From NCBI GenBank assembly GCA_030424865.1, contig JAUHVR010000001.1:496001-560000 (forward strand): DNA of 64,000 nt. The letters run 5' to 3'. The notes below the pieces were generated by a model. The model saw only the letters and a list, made by a program, of their open reading frames with translations. It did not search any database and was not told where the DNA came from. A program made the translations under genes and the position numbers. Positions 18,915 to 26,499 of the stretch are shown here, in pieces (the stretch's first letter is position 1; every line of letters starts with the position of its first letter). Source of the stretch: Alphaproteobacteria bacterium. Lineage in GTDB: Bacteria > Pseudomonadota > Alphaproteobacteria > Rhodobacterales > Rhodobacteraceae.

Positions 18915-18949
18915 TGTATTCGTTTACATTGATGATGTAAACGAATACA
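18915..18949. promoter_or_regulatory. Twin LacI-family operators upstream of the sugar ABC operon
   Basis: A perfect inverted repeat has 15-bp arms TGTATTCGTTTACAT (18915-18929) and ATGTAAACGAATACA (18935-18949) around TGATG. Each arm alone is also a LacI-type operator, with the family's central CG flanked by TGTA and TACA (TGTATTCGTTTACA). The two CG centres are 21 bp apart, two helical turns, so two repressor dimers could sit on one face. The position, 36-70 bases before the binding-protein start, fits repression by the LacI protein encoded in the operon. Confidence 0.8.
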
Positions 18950-18969
18950 TTTCGCGCTGCTCAGAGCCG

Positions 18970-19382
18970 TGACGCGAAACGGGAGGATCATGCGTACAGG
19001 CTTGAGCCGGCAGGCTTTTTGCCGGATCAAGCCGTGGTTGACGGGCGCATGCAACGCAGCGCTAGGGCCGGTTCTTGCTCAAGAGCGTTGCGGATTGCGT
19101 CGTCTGAAGACCCGCGGGGCACACAAGAGATTCGCTTGGCCAAACCCCTGGGACCACCGCTTTCACCGCAGCCGGTCCGGGGCGTGACTTGGTGCCTTGA
19201 ACAGGGACAGCCCATGTTGCTTGCGCCTGAATCAGGGGTCGTCCGTTTCGAAACGTCATGTCGCATGGCGACTCGGTGGAACCAGAGGTGAAAGGGCTCT
19301 CGAACGATGTCAGATCGTATTTGGCAGAATCCGAGGGGTCTTTGTCCTATCCGTCAGCGCGGCATCCCGCTAATTTCCGACC
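18970..19382. other. Intergenic region with a strong unexplained hairpin
   Basis: No convincing gene lies in these bases. A strong hairpin sits at 18999-19033: GGCTTGA pairs with TCAAGCC and, after one G-A mismatch, CCGGCA pairs with TGCCGG, closing a 7-base loop. It is not next to any gene end. The rest presumably holds the promoter of the GlxA-type regulator, with no clear boxes. Confidence 0.5.
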
Positions 19383-20426
19383 ATGGCACCGAAACCCACA
19401 TATCAGACACCCCCGAAAGGACGCCGCGTTGTCATGGTCGTATATCGTGATGCGCATGTTCTGGACGTCGTAGGTCCGTTGGAAGTCATGAACGGCGCGG
19501 CCTTTTTCCTGCCCGATACACCACGCCCCTATGCGGTCTCGGTGGTTGCGGACAAGGTCGGCAGGGTCAAGACAGCTTCGAGCATCGCTCTCATGGCCGA
19601 TATGACATATGCCGAGGCGCTGGCCGACGAAGAGCCGATCGACACCTTGATCGTCAGCGGCGGTATCGGCGCGATGGCCGCGTTGAATGACTCGGCGTTG
19701 CTCGATTTTGTCAGAGAGGCCACGGCGCGGTCCCGGCGGGTGGTGTCGATCTGTACCGGTGCCCTGATCCTTGCCGAAATCGGCCTTCTGGATGGGAAAC
19801 GCGCCAGCACTCATTGGTTCTGGAGCTCCATTCTCGAGCAGCGCTACCCAACTGTTCAGATCGAGCGTGACGCGATCTATGTTCGTGACGGCAACATCTG
19901 GACATCTGCGGGGATCACCGCGGGCATGGACCTTGCCTTGGCGCTGGTCGAAGAGGACTGGGGCCACGACGTTGCCCTGAACGTTGCCCGGCTGAACGTC
20001 ATGTACATGATCCGGCCCGGCGGGCAGTCGCAATTCAGTGCGCATCTCGTCGCGGAAAAGGCCGAAGATCCGGCCATCCACGAGGTCATGCAATACATCC
20101 TGAACACCCCTGCCGATCCACTGACGGTCACCGCGCTTGCCGCCCGGGCAGGGTTGTCGGAACGAACCTTTGCGCGGCGCTTCAAGGACGAGACAGGCCT
20201 GACGCCCGCGGCTTATGTCGAAACCTCGCGCATCCAGGCGGCGCGCATTCAACTTGAATCCACCTCCGAGGGGATCGAGCAAATCGCCTATCAGGTGGGG
20301 TTTCAGAACGCCGAGCGCATGCGCCGGGCCTTTCAAAGGCATGTCGGGGTGTCCGCCTTGGAATATCGCGAACGGTTCCAACGCACCCTCGCAACAGAAG
20401 ACAACATTCGTGACGGGCCGCCGTAG
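19383..20426 (+). CDS. GlxA family transcriptional regulator (DJ-1/PfpI domain plus AraC helix-turn-helix)
   Basis: A 347-residue protein. Residues about 14-180 form a GATase1/DJ-1-like domain with VVYRDAHVLDVVGPLEVM, VSGGIG and the elbow SICTGALIL (Cys124). The last ~100 residues are an AraC-type double helix-turn-helix: TALAARAGLSERTFARRFK and IAYQVGFQNAERMRRAFQRHVG. Proteins of this type sense small amines or amino acids and activate neighbouring catabolic genes. No clear partner operon is adjacent; the downstream oxidoreductase and hydrolase genes are on the same strand but after a 356-base gap. Confidence 0.92.
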   Translation: MAPKPTYQTPPKGRRVVMVVYRDAHVLDVVGPLEVMNGAAFFLPDTPRPYAVSVVADKVGRVKTASSIALMADMTYAEALADEEPIDTLIVSGGIGAMAALNDSALLDFVREATARSRRVVSICTGALILAEIGLLDGKRASTHWFWSSILEQRYPTVQIERDAIYVRDGNIWTSAGITAGMDLALALVEEDWGHDVALNVARLNVMYMIRPGGQSQFSAHLVAEKAEDPAIHEVMQYILNTPADPLTVTALAARAGLSERTFARRFKDETGLTPAAYVETSRIQAARIQLESTSEGIEQIAYQVGFQNAERMRRAFQRHVGVSALEYRERFQRTLATEDNIRDGPP

Positions 20427-20519
20427 CCCGTTCTGATCCACCGCAATGAATACTGACAATCGCTCGAATAGGCAGCTTTTCGAGGGCGATTCCTTTTTGA
20501 CCAAATTTTGGAGTTTCAA

Positions 20520-20798
20520 ATGCAGACTGTGTTTCAATCCATTCCCATTGCCCAGGGTGGGTCGGCCTGCCAAACGTGGCGACACGCCCGGTGGTTGGCT
20601 GCACACAGGGGCGCGATCGGTGACATCCTTGAAATCCGTGCCCGCCGGTTTCACGCCCTGCATGATCTGCTAACAGGCGCAACGCGTGAGCAGGACGCCC
20701 AGCCCCGCAAGGATGCGTGTCTTCAACCCGTGCTGACTTCGCCGCTGCAAGGCAATGTCCGAACGCATGAAGAGGCGAAGACATGCAACATGTCCTGA
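20520..20798 (+). CDS. Possible small hypothetical protein
   Basis: A 92-codon frame begins at an ATG with GGAG 6 bases upstream, inside the 356-base gap between the GlxA gene and the SDR-like gene. The product begins MQTVFQSIPIAQGG and is rich in Trp, His and Arg (WRHARWLAAHRGA); I recognise no family. It overlaps the next start by 16 bases. Without a homologue it may be spurious; the ribosome site is the only real support. Confidence 0.25.
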   Translation: MQTVFQSIPIAQGGSACQTWRHARWLAAHRGAIGDILEIRARRFHALHDLLTGATREQDAQPRKDACLQPVLTSPLQGNVRTHEEAKTCNMS

Positions 20799-21667
20799 TC
20801 GCCGGAGCGACCGGCTATCTGGGTCGCCATCTGTGCAGCACATTCCGTCAGCGGGGGTGGCGTGTGTCGGCCATGGTCCGGCGGCCGGATCAGACGTCTG
20901 GCCTGAATGCCGATTGCTTTGTCCAGGCCCAGGCCACCCGCGCCGACTCCCTGGTGGGGAAAATGGCCGGTGTTGATCTGGTGGTGTCTGCCCTTGGCAT
21001 AACCCGTCAGCGCGATGGGTTGGGGTATTGGGACGTCGACTATCAGGCCAACGCCAATTTGCTGGACGAGGCCTTGGCCGCAAAGGTCGCGCGGTTTGCC
21101 TATATTCATGTTCTGAACGCAGACCGCATGCAAACCGTCCCGCTGGTGCAGGCAAAGACCGCTTTTGTCCAAAGGCTGAAGGCCGCTCCGATCAAGTCCA
21201 CGGTCATGGCACCCAGCGGGTTCTTTTCGGACATGTCGGATTTCCTGAACATGGCGGGCTCGGGTCGGGTCTGGCTGTTTGGCGACGGGCAGGTCCGGAT
21301 CAATCCGATCCACGGTGCCGATCTGGCCTGCGCCACGGTCGACGCCGTCCAGGGCGAACAGGCATGGATGGATGTTGGGGGGGCCGAAGTCTTTAGCCTG
21401 AACGACCTCGCGCAGCTTTGTTTCGAGGTCCAGGGTCGGCCGGGCAGGGTGATCCATCTACCGGATTGGCTCAGACGCCTTGCCCTGGCGGGTCTTCCGG
21501 TCCTGACGCCTTCGCACATCCACGGGCCCGCGCGCTTTTTCCTGACGGCCCTGGGGCAGGACATGATCGGAACACCGACCGGATCACATGATCTGAGATC
21601 GCATTTCTCAGAGCTGTTGGCGGCAGAGGCCGCACCACCGAAAAGGTCCGAAAGCTGGTCCGGTTGA
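20783..21667 (+). CDS. NAD(P)-binding atypical SDR (NmrA/SDR_a5-like)
   Basis: A 294-residue Rossmann protein with the cofactor loop GATGYLGRH at residues 8-16 and no classical YxxxK catalytic pair, placing it among atypical SDRs (NmrA-like or complex-I-subunit-like). Later segments VVSALGITRQRDG and INPIHGADLACA are characteristic of the group. GAGG lies 7 bases before the ATG. A membrane-protein gene follows 72 bases downstream. Function unknown: these proteins act as redox sensors, as reductases, or in cofactor-related housekeeping. Confidence 0.85.
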   Translation: MQHVLIAGATGYLGRHLCSTFRQRGWRVSAMVRRPDQTSGLNADCFVQAQATRADSLVGKMAGVDLVVSALGITRQRDGLGYWDVDYQANANLLDEALAAKVARFAYIHVLNADRMQTVPLVQAKTAFVQRLKAAPIKSTVMAPSGFFSDMSDFLNMAGSGRVWLFGDGQVRINPIHGADLACATVDAVQGEQAWMDVGGAEVFSLNDLAQLCFEVQGRPGRVIHLPDWLRRLALAGLPVLTPSHIHGPARFFLTALGQDMIGTPTGSHDLRSHFSELLAAEAAPPKRSESWSG

Positions 21668-21739
21668 GGGCCATCCAAGGACATGCATCTGGCCCTCAAA
21701 AGGGGCACCAAACCATATTTTTTTGACAAAGGACATCCC

Positions 21740-22399
21740 ATGACACTTCAACGTATTGGCGGCTATGCCAGCCTTGGTTGCGCGGCAACCTATCTTTTCG
21801 GTTTTGCCTTTCTCGTGACCCTTTTGGCCCCGCTGGGGTATGGCACATCCGAGATCGACGTGCCGGCGGTGGTCGCCTTCACCGTGGCGCAACCGGCGTT
21901 CCTGATCCTGTGGAACACGGTGATCTATATCGTGAACGCGATGGCGCTGATCGTTCTGGTCGTCGCCTTGAAGGAACGGCTGGTTCCACAGACCCCGGGC
22001 TGGGGCAATGTCGGCCAGGGTGTCGGCATCATGTGGGCCGCGCTGGTGCTGGGCGCCGGCATGATCGCAAATGTCGCAACGGAACGAACTTCGGCCATCG
22101 GGACCGCGGACCCCGAGGCCGCAGCTGCGCTATGGGAAATCCTGCACGCCATCGAATTGGGTCTTGGCGGCGGCAACGAGATTGCCGGGGGCGTCTGGAT
22201 CGGCCTGATCAGTGTTGCCGCCTGGAAAGGCCAGAGCCTGGGCAAGACGGCAATCGTGATCGGCCTGATCACCAGCGCCGGGGGGATCGCGACGCTTCTT
22301 CCGCCGATCGGGGATGCCGCGGGGGCTGTCTTTGGCCTTGGCGCCATTGCCTGGTTCATAGCCACCGGCATTTCGATGCTGCGTTCAGCTGACGCGTGA
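21740..22399 (+). CDS. Integral membrane protein of unknown function
   Basis: A 219-residue protein with about six hydrophobic helices, for example YASLGCAATYLFGFAFLVTLL, PAFLILWNTVIYIVNAMALIVLVVAL and GAVFGLGAIAWFIATGISML. It has the general look of DUF4386-type proteins, though I am not certain. The start at 21740 has AAAGGA 6 bases upstream and is preferred over an in-frame start at 21683 with no ribosome site. It lies between an NAD-binding protein and a serine hydrolase on the same strand. Confidence 0.7.
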   Translation: MTLQRIGGYASLGCAATYLFGFAFLVTLLAPLGYGTSEIDVPAVVAFTVAQPAFLILWNTVIYIVNAMALIVLVVALKERLVPQTPGWGNVGQGVGIMWAALVLGAGMIANVATERTSAIGTADPEAAAALWEILHAIELGLGGGNEIAGGVWIGLISVAAWKGQSLGKTAIVIGLITSAGGIATLLPPIGDAAGAVFGLGAIAWFIATGISMLRSADA

Positions 22400-22426
22400 T
22401 GCGGACTTGGCCGACAGGAGGCAATC

Positions 22427-23476
22427 ATGGAACCGGTTGAGCAGGACTTGCAAAGGATACTGGACCGCGAACTGTCCAAAGCCGACACATCGTTGGTCAT
22501 GCTGAATGTTCAGACAGGCGACGGTCGTACGGTTTTCAAGGGCAGCGCTGGCGCCTGCGGTCCTGATGTCCCCTTCTACATTGCGAGCATCAGCAAGATC
22601 TATACGGCCACGCTGATCATGCAATTGGTGGACGAAGGGGCCATCGCGTTGGATCAAAGGGTGCAAGAGCTTTTGCCGCACGTGGATCTGTCCGACATTC
22701 ACGTCATCGACGGCGTGGCGCACGGACCTCGTGTGACCGTGCGCCAACTTCTGCATCAGACCTCTGGTCTGGCGGACTATTTCGAATCCCGCCTGTTGGG
22801 CGATTTGAAGAAGAACCGGGACCAGTCCTATGATCTGGGTGACGTCCTGAACTGGGCCAAGGCGCTCAGTCCCGTTGCAGCGCCAGGCAAGGACCGCTCC
22901 CATTACTCTGACACCAACTACCAACTGCTGGGCGCGATTGTCGAAACCGTGACCAACCAGTCCTACAATGCGGCTTTGCAGGACCGCATCTGCAGGCCGC
23001 TTGGATTGACCCAGACGGCGCTTTGCGGGTGTGATAGGACACCCGAGGCCATCCCCCCGGTCCGGTTCGGGGACCAGCCGCTGGATCTGCGACAGGCCCT
23101 GGCGTCGATGGCCGCCGACGGGGGCATCGTGTCAACGATGGACGAGCTTGCGATCTTTCTGCGGGCCTTCATGTCCAATCAACTGTTCAACCCGGACAAC
23201 GCGACGATCATGCAGCAATGGAACCGCCTGTATTTTCCCATGCAGTACGGGCTTGGGCTGATGCGGTTCAAACTTCCGTGCTGGATGACCCTGTTTCAGG
23301 AAACACCCGAATTCATCGGCCACTCGGGCGCCTGCGGCTCTCTCGCATTCCACGCGCCGAAAGAGGATCTTTTTCTTGTGGGCACCTTCAATCAACTGGG
23401 GCAGGGGCGGCGTCCGTTCACCGGGTTCCTGCAGAAGGTTGTCGGCACGGTTGCCCGGCATGGAACAGTGTCATGA
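22427..23476 (+). CDS. Serine hydrolase, beta-lactamase / class C family (EstB-like)
   Basis: A 349-residue protein. The nucleophile motif S-x-x-K is SISK (Ser54, Lys57) in YIASISKIYTATLIMQLV, and the second motif is the tyrosine in HYSDTNYQLLG. Between them LTVRQLLHQTSG-like text (VTVRQLLHQTSGLADY) is typical. No signal peptide is visible, which argues against a periplasmic beta-lactamase and for an esterase or peptidase. GACAGGAGGCAATC precedes the ATG. Its stop overlaps the start of the alpha/beta hydrolase gene, so the two hydrolases are translationally coupled. Confidence 0.88.
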   Translation: MEPVEQDLQRILDRELSKADTSLVMLNVQTGDGRTVFKGSAGACGPDVPFYIASISKIYTATLIMQLVDEGAIALDQRVQELLPHVDLSDIHVIDGVAHGPRVTVRQLLHQTSGLADYFESRLLGDLKKNRDQSYDLGDVLNWAKALSPVAAPGKDRSHYSDTNYQLLGAIVETVTNQSYNAALQDRICRPLGLTQTALCGCDRTPEAIPPVRFGDQPLDLRQALASMAADGGIVSTMDELAIFLRAFMSNQLFNPDNATIMQQWNRLYFPMQYGLGLMRFKLPCWMTLFQETPEFIGHSGACGSLAFHAPKEDLFLVGTFNQLGQGRRPFTGFLQKVVGTVARHGTVS

Positions 23477-24474
23477 GGACTGTGCTGAAGGTTTTGGGCG
23501 GCGTTGTGCTGGTCCTTGTGGCCGTATGTGTCGGCCTTTGGGGTGCGACCCGCGGTCAGTATGACGTGCCTCAATTGGTGACCCAGGATCCCGAATTACC
23601 GTCACTGTTGGTTGACGGCGTGACGCTGCACGCCCGCAGGGCAAAGGGACCAGAGGGCGCCCGGACCGTGATTGTGCTGCACGGCGGGCCGGGTGGGGAT
23701 TTTCGATCCCTTCAGGCGCTGGATGCCTTGTCCGACACGTACAACGTGGTTTTCTATGACCAGCGCGGCGCGGGACTGTCCGAACGTGTGGACCCGGACC
23801 GCCTGGGCCTGACAGGCTACCTTGACGAGTTGGAGGGGGTCATCGACCTTGTCTCGCCCGATCAGCCGCCCGTCCTGCTTGGGCATTCCTGGGGTGCGAT
23901 CTTGGCGGTGTCCTATCTTGGGCGCGATCCCGGCGACGTCGCGGCGCTTGTCCTGATCGAGCCCGGGTATCTGGACGCGCCGGGGTTCGCAAGCTGGCAG
24001 AACACCAGCCGGGCTTACATGTCCGGCGCTGCCTATTGGCGCGAGGCCGTGTTGACGGGATTTCGCGCGCAGCACGTCGATGGACCTGATGCAGATGCCC
24101 AAGAGGATTTCCTGATCGGCCATATGGTCAAGGTCTTTGCCAACCACCCCGACAATCCCTATCACTGCGGCCAAGGCTACACGGCCCCAGGTTGGAGGTT
24201 CGGCGCGCGGGCCAGTGATCATTGGTCCGATACATCCTCGGCGGAGTTGGGCCGCATCAGTGCGGGTGTCCCGCGCTTCGCGGGACCGGTTCTGGCGGTG
24301 TCCGGGGCGTGTAACGACTGGATCGGCGCGCCGCTGCAATCAGGGCACATGGCGCGCTTTGCCGACGCCGAACTGGCGGTGGTTCCTGATGCAGGGCATG
24401 ACGTGATCTGGGATAACCCTGACGCATCGCTGCAGATCATCCGGGACTTCCTTGATCGGCGTGCACCGCGATGA
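23473..24474 (+). CDS. Membrane-anchored alpha/beta hydrolase (proline-iminopeptidase-like)
   Basis: A 333-residue protein beginning with a hydrophobic anchor or signal (VLKVLGGVVLVLVAVCVGLWGA). The hydrolase domain has the oxyanion motif HGGPGG (70-75), FYDQRGAGLS, the nucleophile elbow GHSWG with Ser139, and a late His in PDAGHDVIWDNPD. The combination HGGPGG plus DQRGAG is that of peptidase family S33 and relatives. The ATG at 23473 overlaps the upstream stop (ATGA); an open frame extends to 23218 but lies in the previous gene. The substrate is unknown. It is convergent with the PfpI gene, with a hairpin between. Confidence 0.88.
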   Translation: MRTVLKVLGGVVLVLVAVCVGLWGATRGQYDVPQLVTQDPELPSLLVDGVTLHARRAKGPEGARTVIVLHGGPGGDFRSLQALDALSDTYNVVFYDQRGAGLSERVDPDRLGLTGYLDELEGVIDLVSPDQPPVLLGHSWGAILAVSYLGRDPGDVAALVLIEPGYLDAPGFASWQNTSRAYMSGAAYWREAVLTGFRAQHVDGPDADAQEDFLIGHMVKVFANHPDNPYHCGQGYTAPGWRFGARASDHWSDTSSAELGRISAGVPRFAGPVLAVSGACNDWIGAPLQSGHMARFADAELAVVPDAGHDVIWDNPDASLQIIRDFLDRRAPR

Positions 24475-24481
24475 CGGTGCG

Positions 24482-24516
24482 GTCCGGGCCTGCGACCCAT
24501 GGTCGAAGGCCCGGAC
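24482..24516. terminator. Long hairpin between convergent genes
   Basis: GTCCGGGCCT (24482-24491) pairs perfectly with AGGCCCGGAC (24507-24516). Inside, CGACC-CAT-GGTCG extends the stem after one G-A mismatch, giving 15 paired positions and a 3-base loop. It lies in the 51-base gap between converging genes, so a bidirectional terminator is likely even though no T run follows. Confidence 0.65.
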
Positions 24517-24525
24517 GCCCTTGCC

Positions 24526-25263
24526 TTATCGACCGAGCGCGTCAACCACGTATTCGGCGGCGGCAGCACCCGAGAACTGTTGTTGCCCGGTGATCAGGTT
24601 GCCGTCCCGCACTGCGAAAGGCTTGAACATCGACTGGACGACAAAGTTCGTGTCTTCCAGTTTGCGCGCCTCTTCTTCGATCCAGAAGGGCTGGATCTTC
24701 TGACCGACATATGCGTCGGCGAATTTTTCCTCGGCGTCGGCGAAACCGGTCCAGGTCTTGCCCTTCACCAGCAGGTCGCCATTCGACAGGCGTGTCTTCA
24801 GCAAGACCGATGTGCCGTGACATACAATGCTGACGACCTTGTCAGCCTCATAGGCCTTGGCGATGAAGGCGTGCAGGTCTTGGTCATCGACCATTGTCAC
24901 CATTGGCGACTGGCCGCCCGCGACAAAGATCGCGTCATAGTCGTCTATCGAGACCTCCGAGATCGATTTCGTCCCCTGAAGCATTGCGGCATGGGTCGGA
25001 GATTTCTTGAAGCCCAGCGAGAGGATGTCATGGGCCGAATACTGGCTGTCGTCCTCGGGATCCGAGAAACCATCGGCCATCAGGTCTCCGCCCTTGGGCG
25101 AAACGATTTCGACCTCGTATCCGGCCTCGGTGAAGGTCCAGTAGGGGTGTGTGACCTCGGCCCACCAGAAACCGACGGGCCAGCCCGTGGTGGGCGAGGT
25201 GCCCGGGTTCGCCACGATCATGAGAATGCGCTTTGCGCCGTGTGTATCAATGGATGCAGACAT
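24526..25263 (-). CDS. DJ-1/PfpI family protein (Hsp31-like)
   Basis: A 245-residue GATase1-like protein with the nucleophile elbow in VVSIVCHGTSVLL (Cys148, His149) and the earlier loop FVAGGQSPMVTMVDD. The start MSASIDTHGAKRILMIVANPGTSPTTGWPVGFW matches the Hsp31/intracellular-protease branch, whose members act as glyoxalases, deglycases or chaperones. It is the last gene of a three-gene operon (NADP-binding protein, ABM/membrane protein, this) divergent from a LysR gene, suggesting a response to reactive carbonyl or redox stress. Confidence 0.88.
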   Translation of the reverse strand: MSASIDTHGAKRILMIVANPGTSPTTGWPVGFWWAEVTHPYWTFTEAGYEVEIVSPKGGDLMADGFSDPEDDSQYSAHDILSLGFKKSPTHAAMLQGTKSISEVSIDDYDAIFVAGGQSPMVTMVDDQDLHAFIAKAYEADKVVSIVCHGTSVLLKTRLSNGDLLVKGKTWTGFADAEEKFADAYVGQKIQPFWIEEEARKLEDTNFVVQSMFKPFAVRDGNLITGQQQFSGAAAAEYVVDALGR

Positions 25264-25275
25264 GTGTGTTGCCTT

Positions 25276-25830
25276 TCAGTGTGCAGTTTTCGTTGAGGGG
25301 AAGATCCACCGCGCCAGCAATCGGGTGACGCGGGGCATGATGACATAGGTCATGAGAGTGACCTGAAGGACGACCGTGATCAGCAGGCGCAGGGCCAGCG
25401 GCCACTGGCCAATGAACGGGGTCAGGGCCAGGTTCAGCACCAGCACCAGGCCAAACACGACGACGACAAGCACAAGCGCCATGCGATGTGGCGAGGGCTG
25501 TGCGACGACGGTGCCTTTCGGGGCATCGAACCAGACTTCCAATCCGGTTGTCCGTTCCCAGATCGCGTCGGATTGAACGTGGGGGGCAATCTCGGCCAGA
25601 AAGCGGGATCGAAGATCCGATCGTTCAAAGGCTTCGAGCGTGGCAAGACTGTCGAAGCGGAAGACGCTGACATAGGGCGCTTCGGCGTCCACCGGTTTCT
25701 GAAACTGCGCGCCCAGATAACCCGGCATCTGCGTGGCCCCGGCGGTCAGCCGGTCCAGCCCGGCTTCGTAGGTTTGCTCAGATCCCGCGCGCACTCGGCG
25801 GCGGACAACGACAGTGACCGGTTCGCTCAT
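25276..25830 (-). CDS. ABM-domain monooxygenase-like protein with C-terminal membrane helices
   Basis: A 184-residue protein. Residues about 1-105 form an antibiotic-biosynthesis-monooxygenase (ABM) type ferredoxin-like fold: VTVVVRRRVRAGSEQTYEAGLDRL, PGYLGAQFQKP and YVSVFRFDSLATLEAFERSD. The C-terminal part holds two hydrophobic helices (ALVLVVVVFGLVLVLNLAL and LALRLLITVVLQVTLMTYVIM), so the domain is tethered to the inner membrane. This layout is found in several bacteria but its reaction is unknown. It overlaps the NADP-binding gene by 4 bases and precedes the PfpI gene by 12. Confidence 0.85.
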   Translation of the reverse strand: MSEPVTVVVRRRVRAGSEQTYEAGLDRLTAGATQMPGYLGAQFQKPVDAEAPYVSVFRFDSLATLEAFERSDLRSRFLAEIAPHVQSDAIWERTTGLEVWFDAPKGTVVAQPSPHRMALVLVVVVFGLVLVLNLALTPFIGQWPLALRLLITVVLQVTLMTYVIMPRVTRLLARWIFPSTKTAH

Positions 25831-26423
25831 GTGCCAATCCTCGGCATGGCGCCAAAGGCCCAGTCGCGCCCTTTCTTCTGTGCGATCGCCTGGTTGATCC
25901 AGACCAGCGCAAAGGGCTCCAGCAAGCGGGCCTTGGCCAATCCGCCAGCATCCTGTGGATCAAACCCAAGGTCCAACAGCAGCCGCGTCACGGTCTGCTT
26001 TACGGAGGGGTCATCGCCAGCCAGGAACTGGACAGGGCTATGGGCAAAGCCCCCCGTATCCGCCATGACTTCGGCGCCGACCTGATTGAGCGACTTGACC
26101 ACGTGCGCATCGGGCAGGCTGTGCTGCAGCTCTTCGGCGCCCGAGGTGACGTGGCCCACCGCCAGACCCATTCCGTCCGGTCCCATCTGGATGGGGTTGG
26201 TGCAATCGATCACGGTCTTGCCCGCGGCCGGGTCAATCTGGCTGACAACCGTGTGGAGGGCCGAATAGGGCACGGCCAGCACGATGACTTCGGCCCAGTC
26301 CGCGACCTCGGGCACGCTTGGCGTCGTTGACCGCCCCGCCACCTGAATCTCGTGGCCTGCGGCACTCCACCCTTTGCTGAGCGAAGTGCCGACCCGACCC
26401 GTTCCGATTATCCCGATGCGCAT
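25827..26423 (-). CDS. NADPH-dependent F420-reductase-like (NAD(P)-binding) protein
   Basis: A 198-residue Rossmann protein starting MRIGIIGTGRVGTSLSKGWSAAGHEIQVAGRS, the pattern of the NADP oxidoreductase/Npd (YqgF-unrelated, FNO-like) family, with VIVLAVPYSAL and the conserved VVKSLNQVGAEVM. F420 itself is unlikely in this organism, so it probably reduces another cofactor or substrate. A longer open frame exists upstream, but the ATG at 26423 has GGAG 7 bases before it and gives the canonical N-terminus. It is the first gene of the operon that diverges from the LysR gene 76 bases away. Confidence 0.87.
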   Translation of the reverse strand: MRIGIIGTGRVGTSLSKGWSAAGHEIQVAGRSTTPSVPEVADWAEVIVLAVPYSALHTVVSQIDPAAGKTVIDCTNPIQMGPDGMGLAVGHVTSGAEELQHSLPDAHVVKSLNQVGAEVMADTGGFAHSPVQFLAGDDPSVKQTVTRLLLDLGFDPQDAGGLAKARLLEPFALVWINQAIAQKKGRDWAFGAMPRIGT

Positions 26424-26441
26424 GTGACGTCTCCGTTGCTT

Positions 26442-26454
26442 TGCTGCTGCAGCA
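26442..26454. promoter_or_regulatory. Candidate LysR box (T-N11-A) in a divergent promoter
   Basis: TGCTGCTGCAGCA is a T-N11-A element containing the perfect palindrome CTGCTGCAGCAG (26444-26455). It sits in the 76-base gap between the LysR gene and the operon it probably controls, where LysR proteins usually bind. Assigned on position and symmetry alone. Confidence 0.45.
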
Positions 26455-26499
26455 GAGATACGGAGGGGGTGTGTGAAATTAAAATGAATTGGATTAAAG

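Noticed and set aside
18969-19187. Small ORF after the LacI operators
   Set aside because: Its only purine tract is 2 bases from the start codon, it overlaps the hairpin at 18999-19033 and shows no family pattern.
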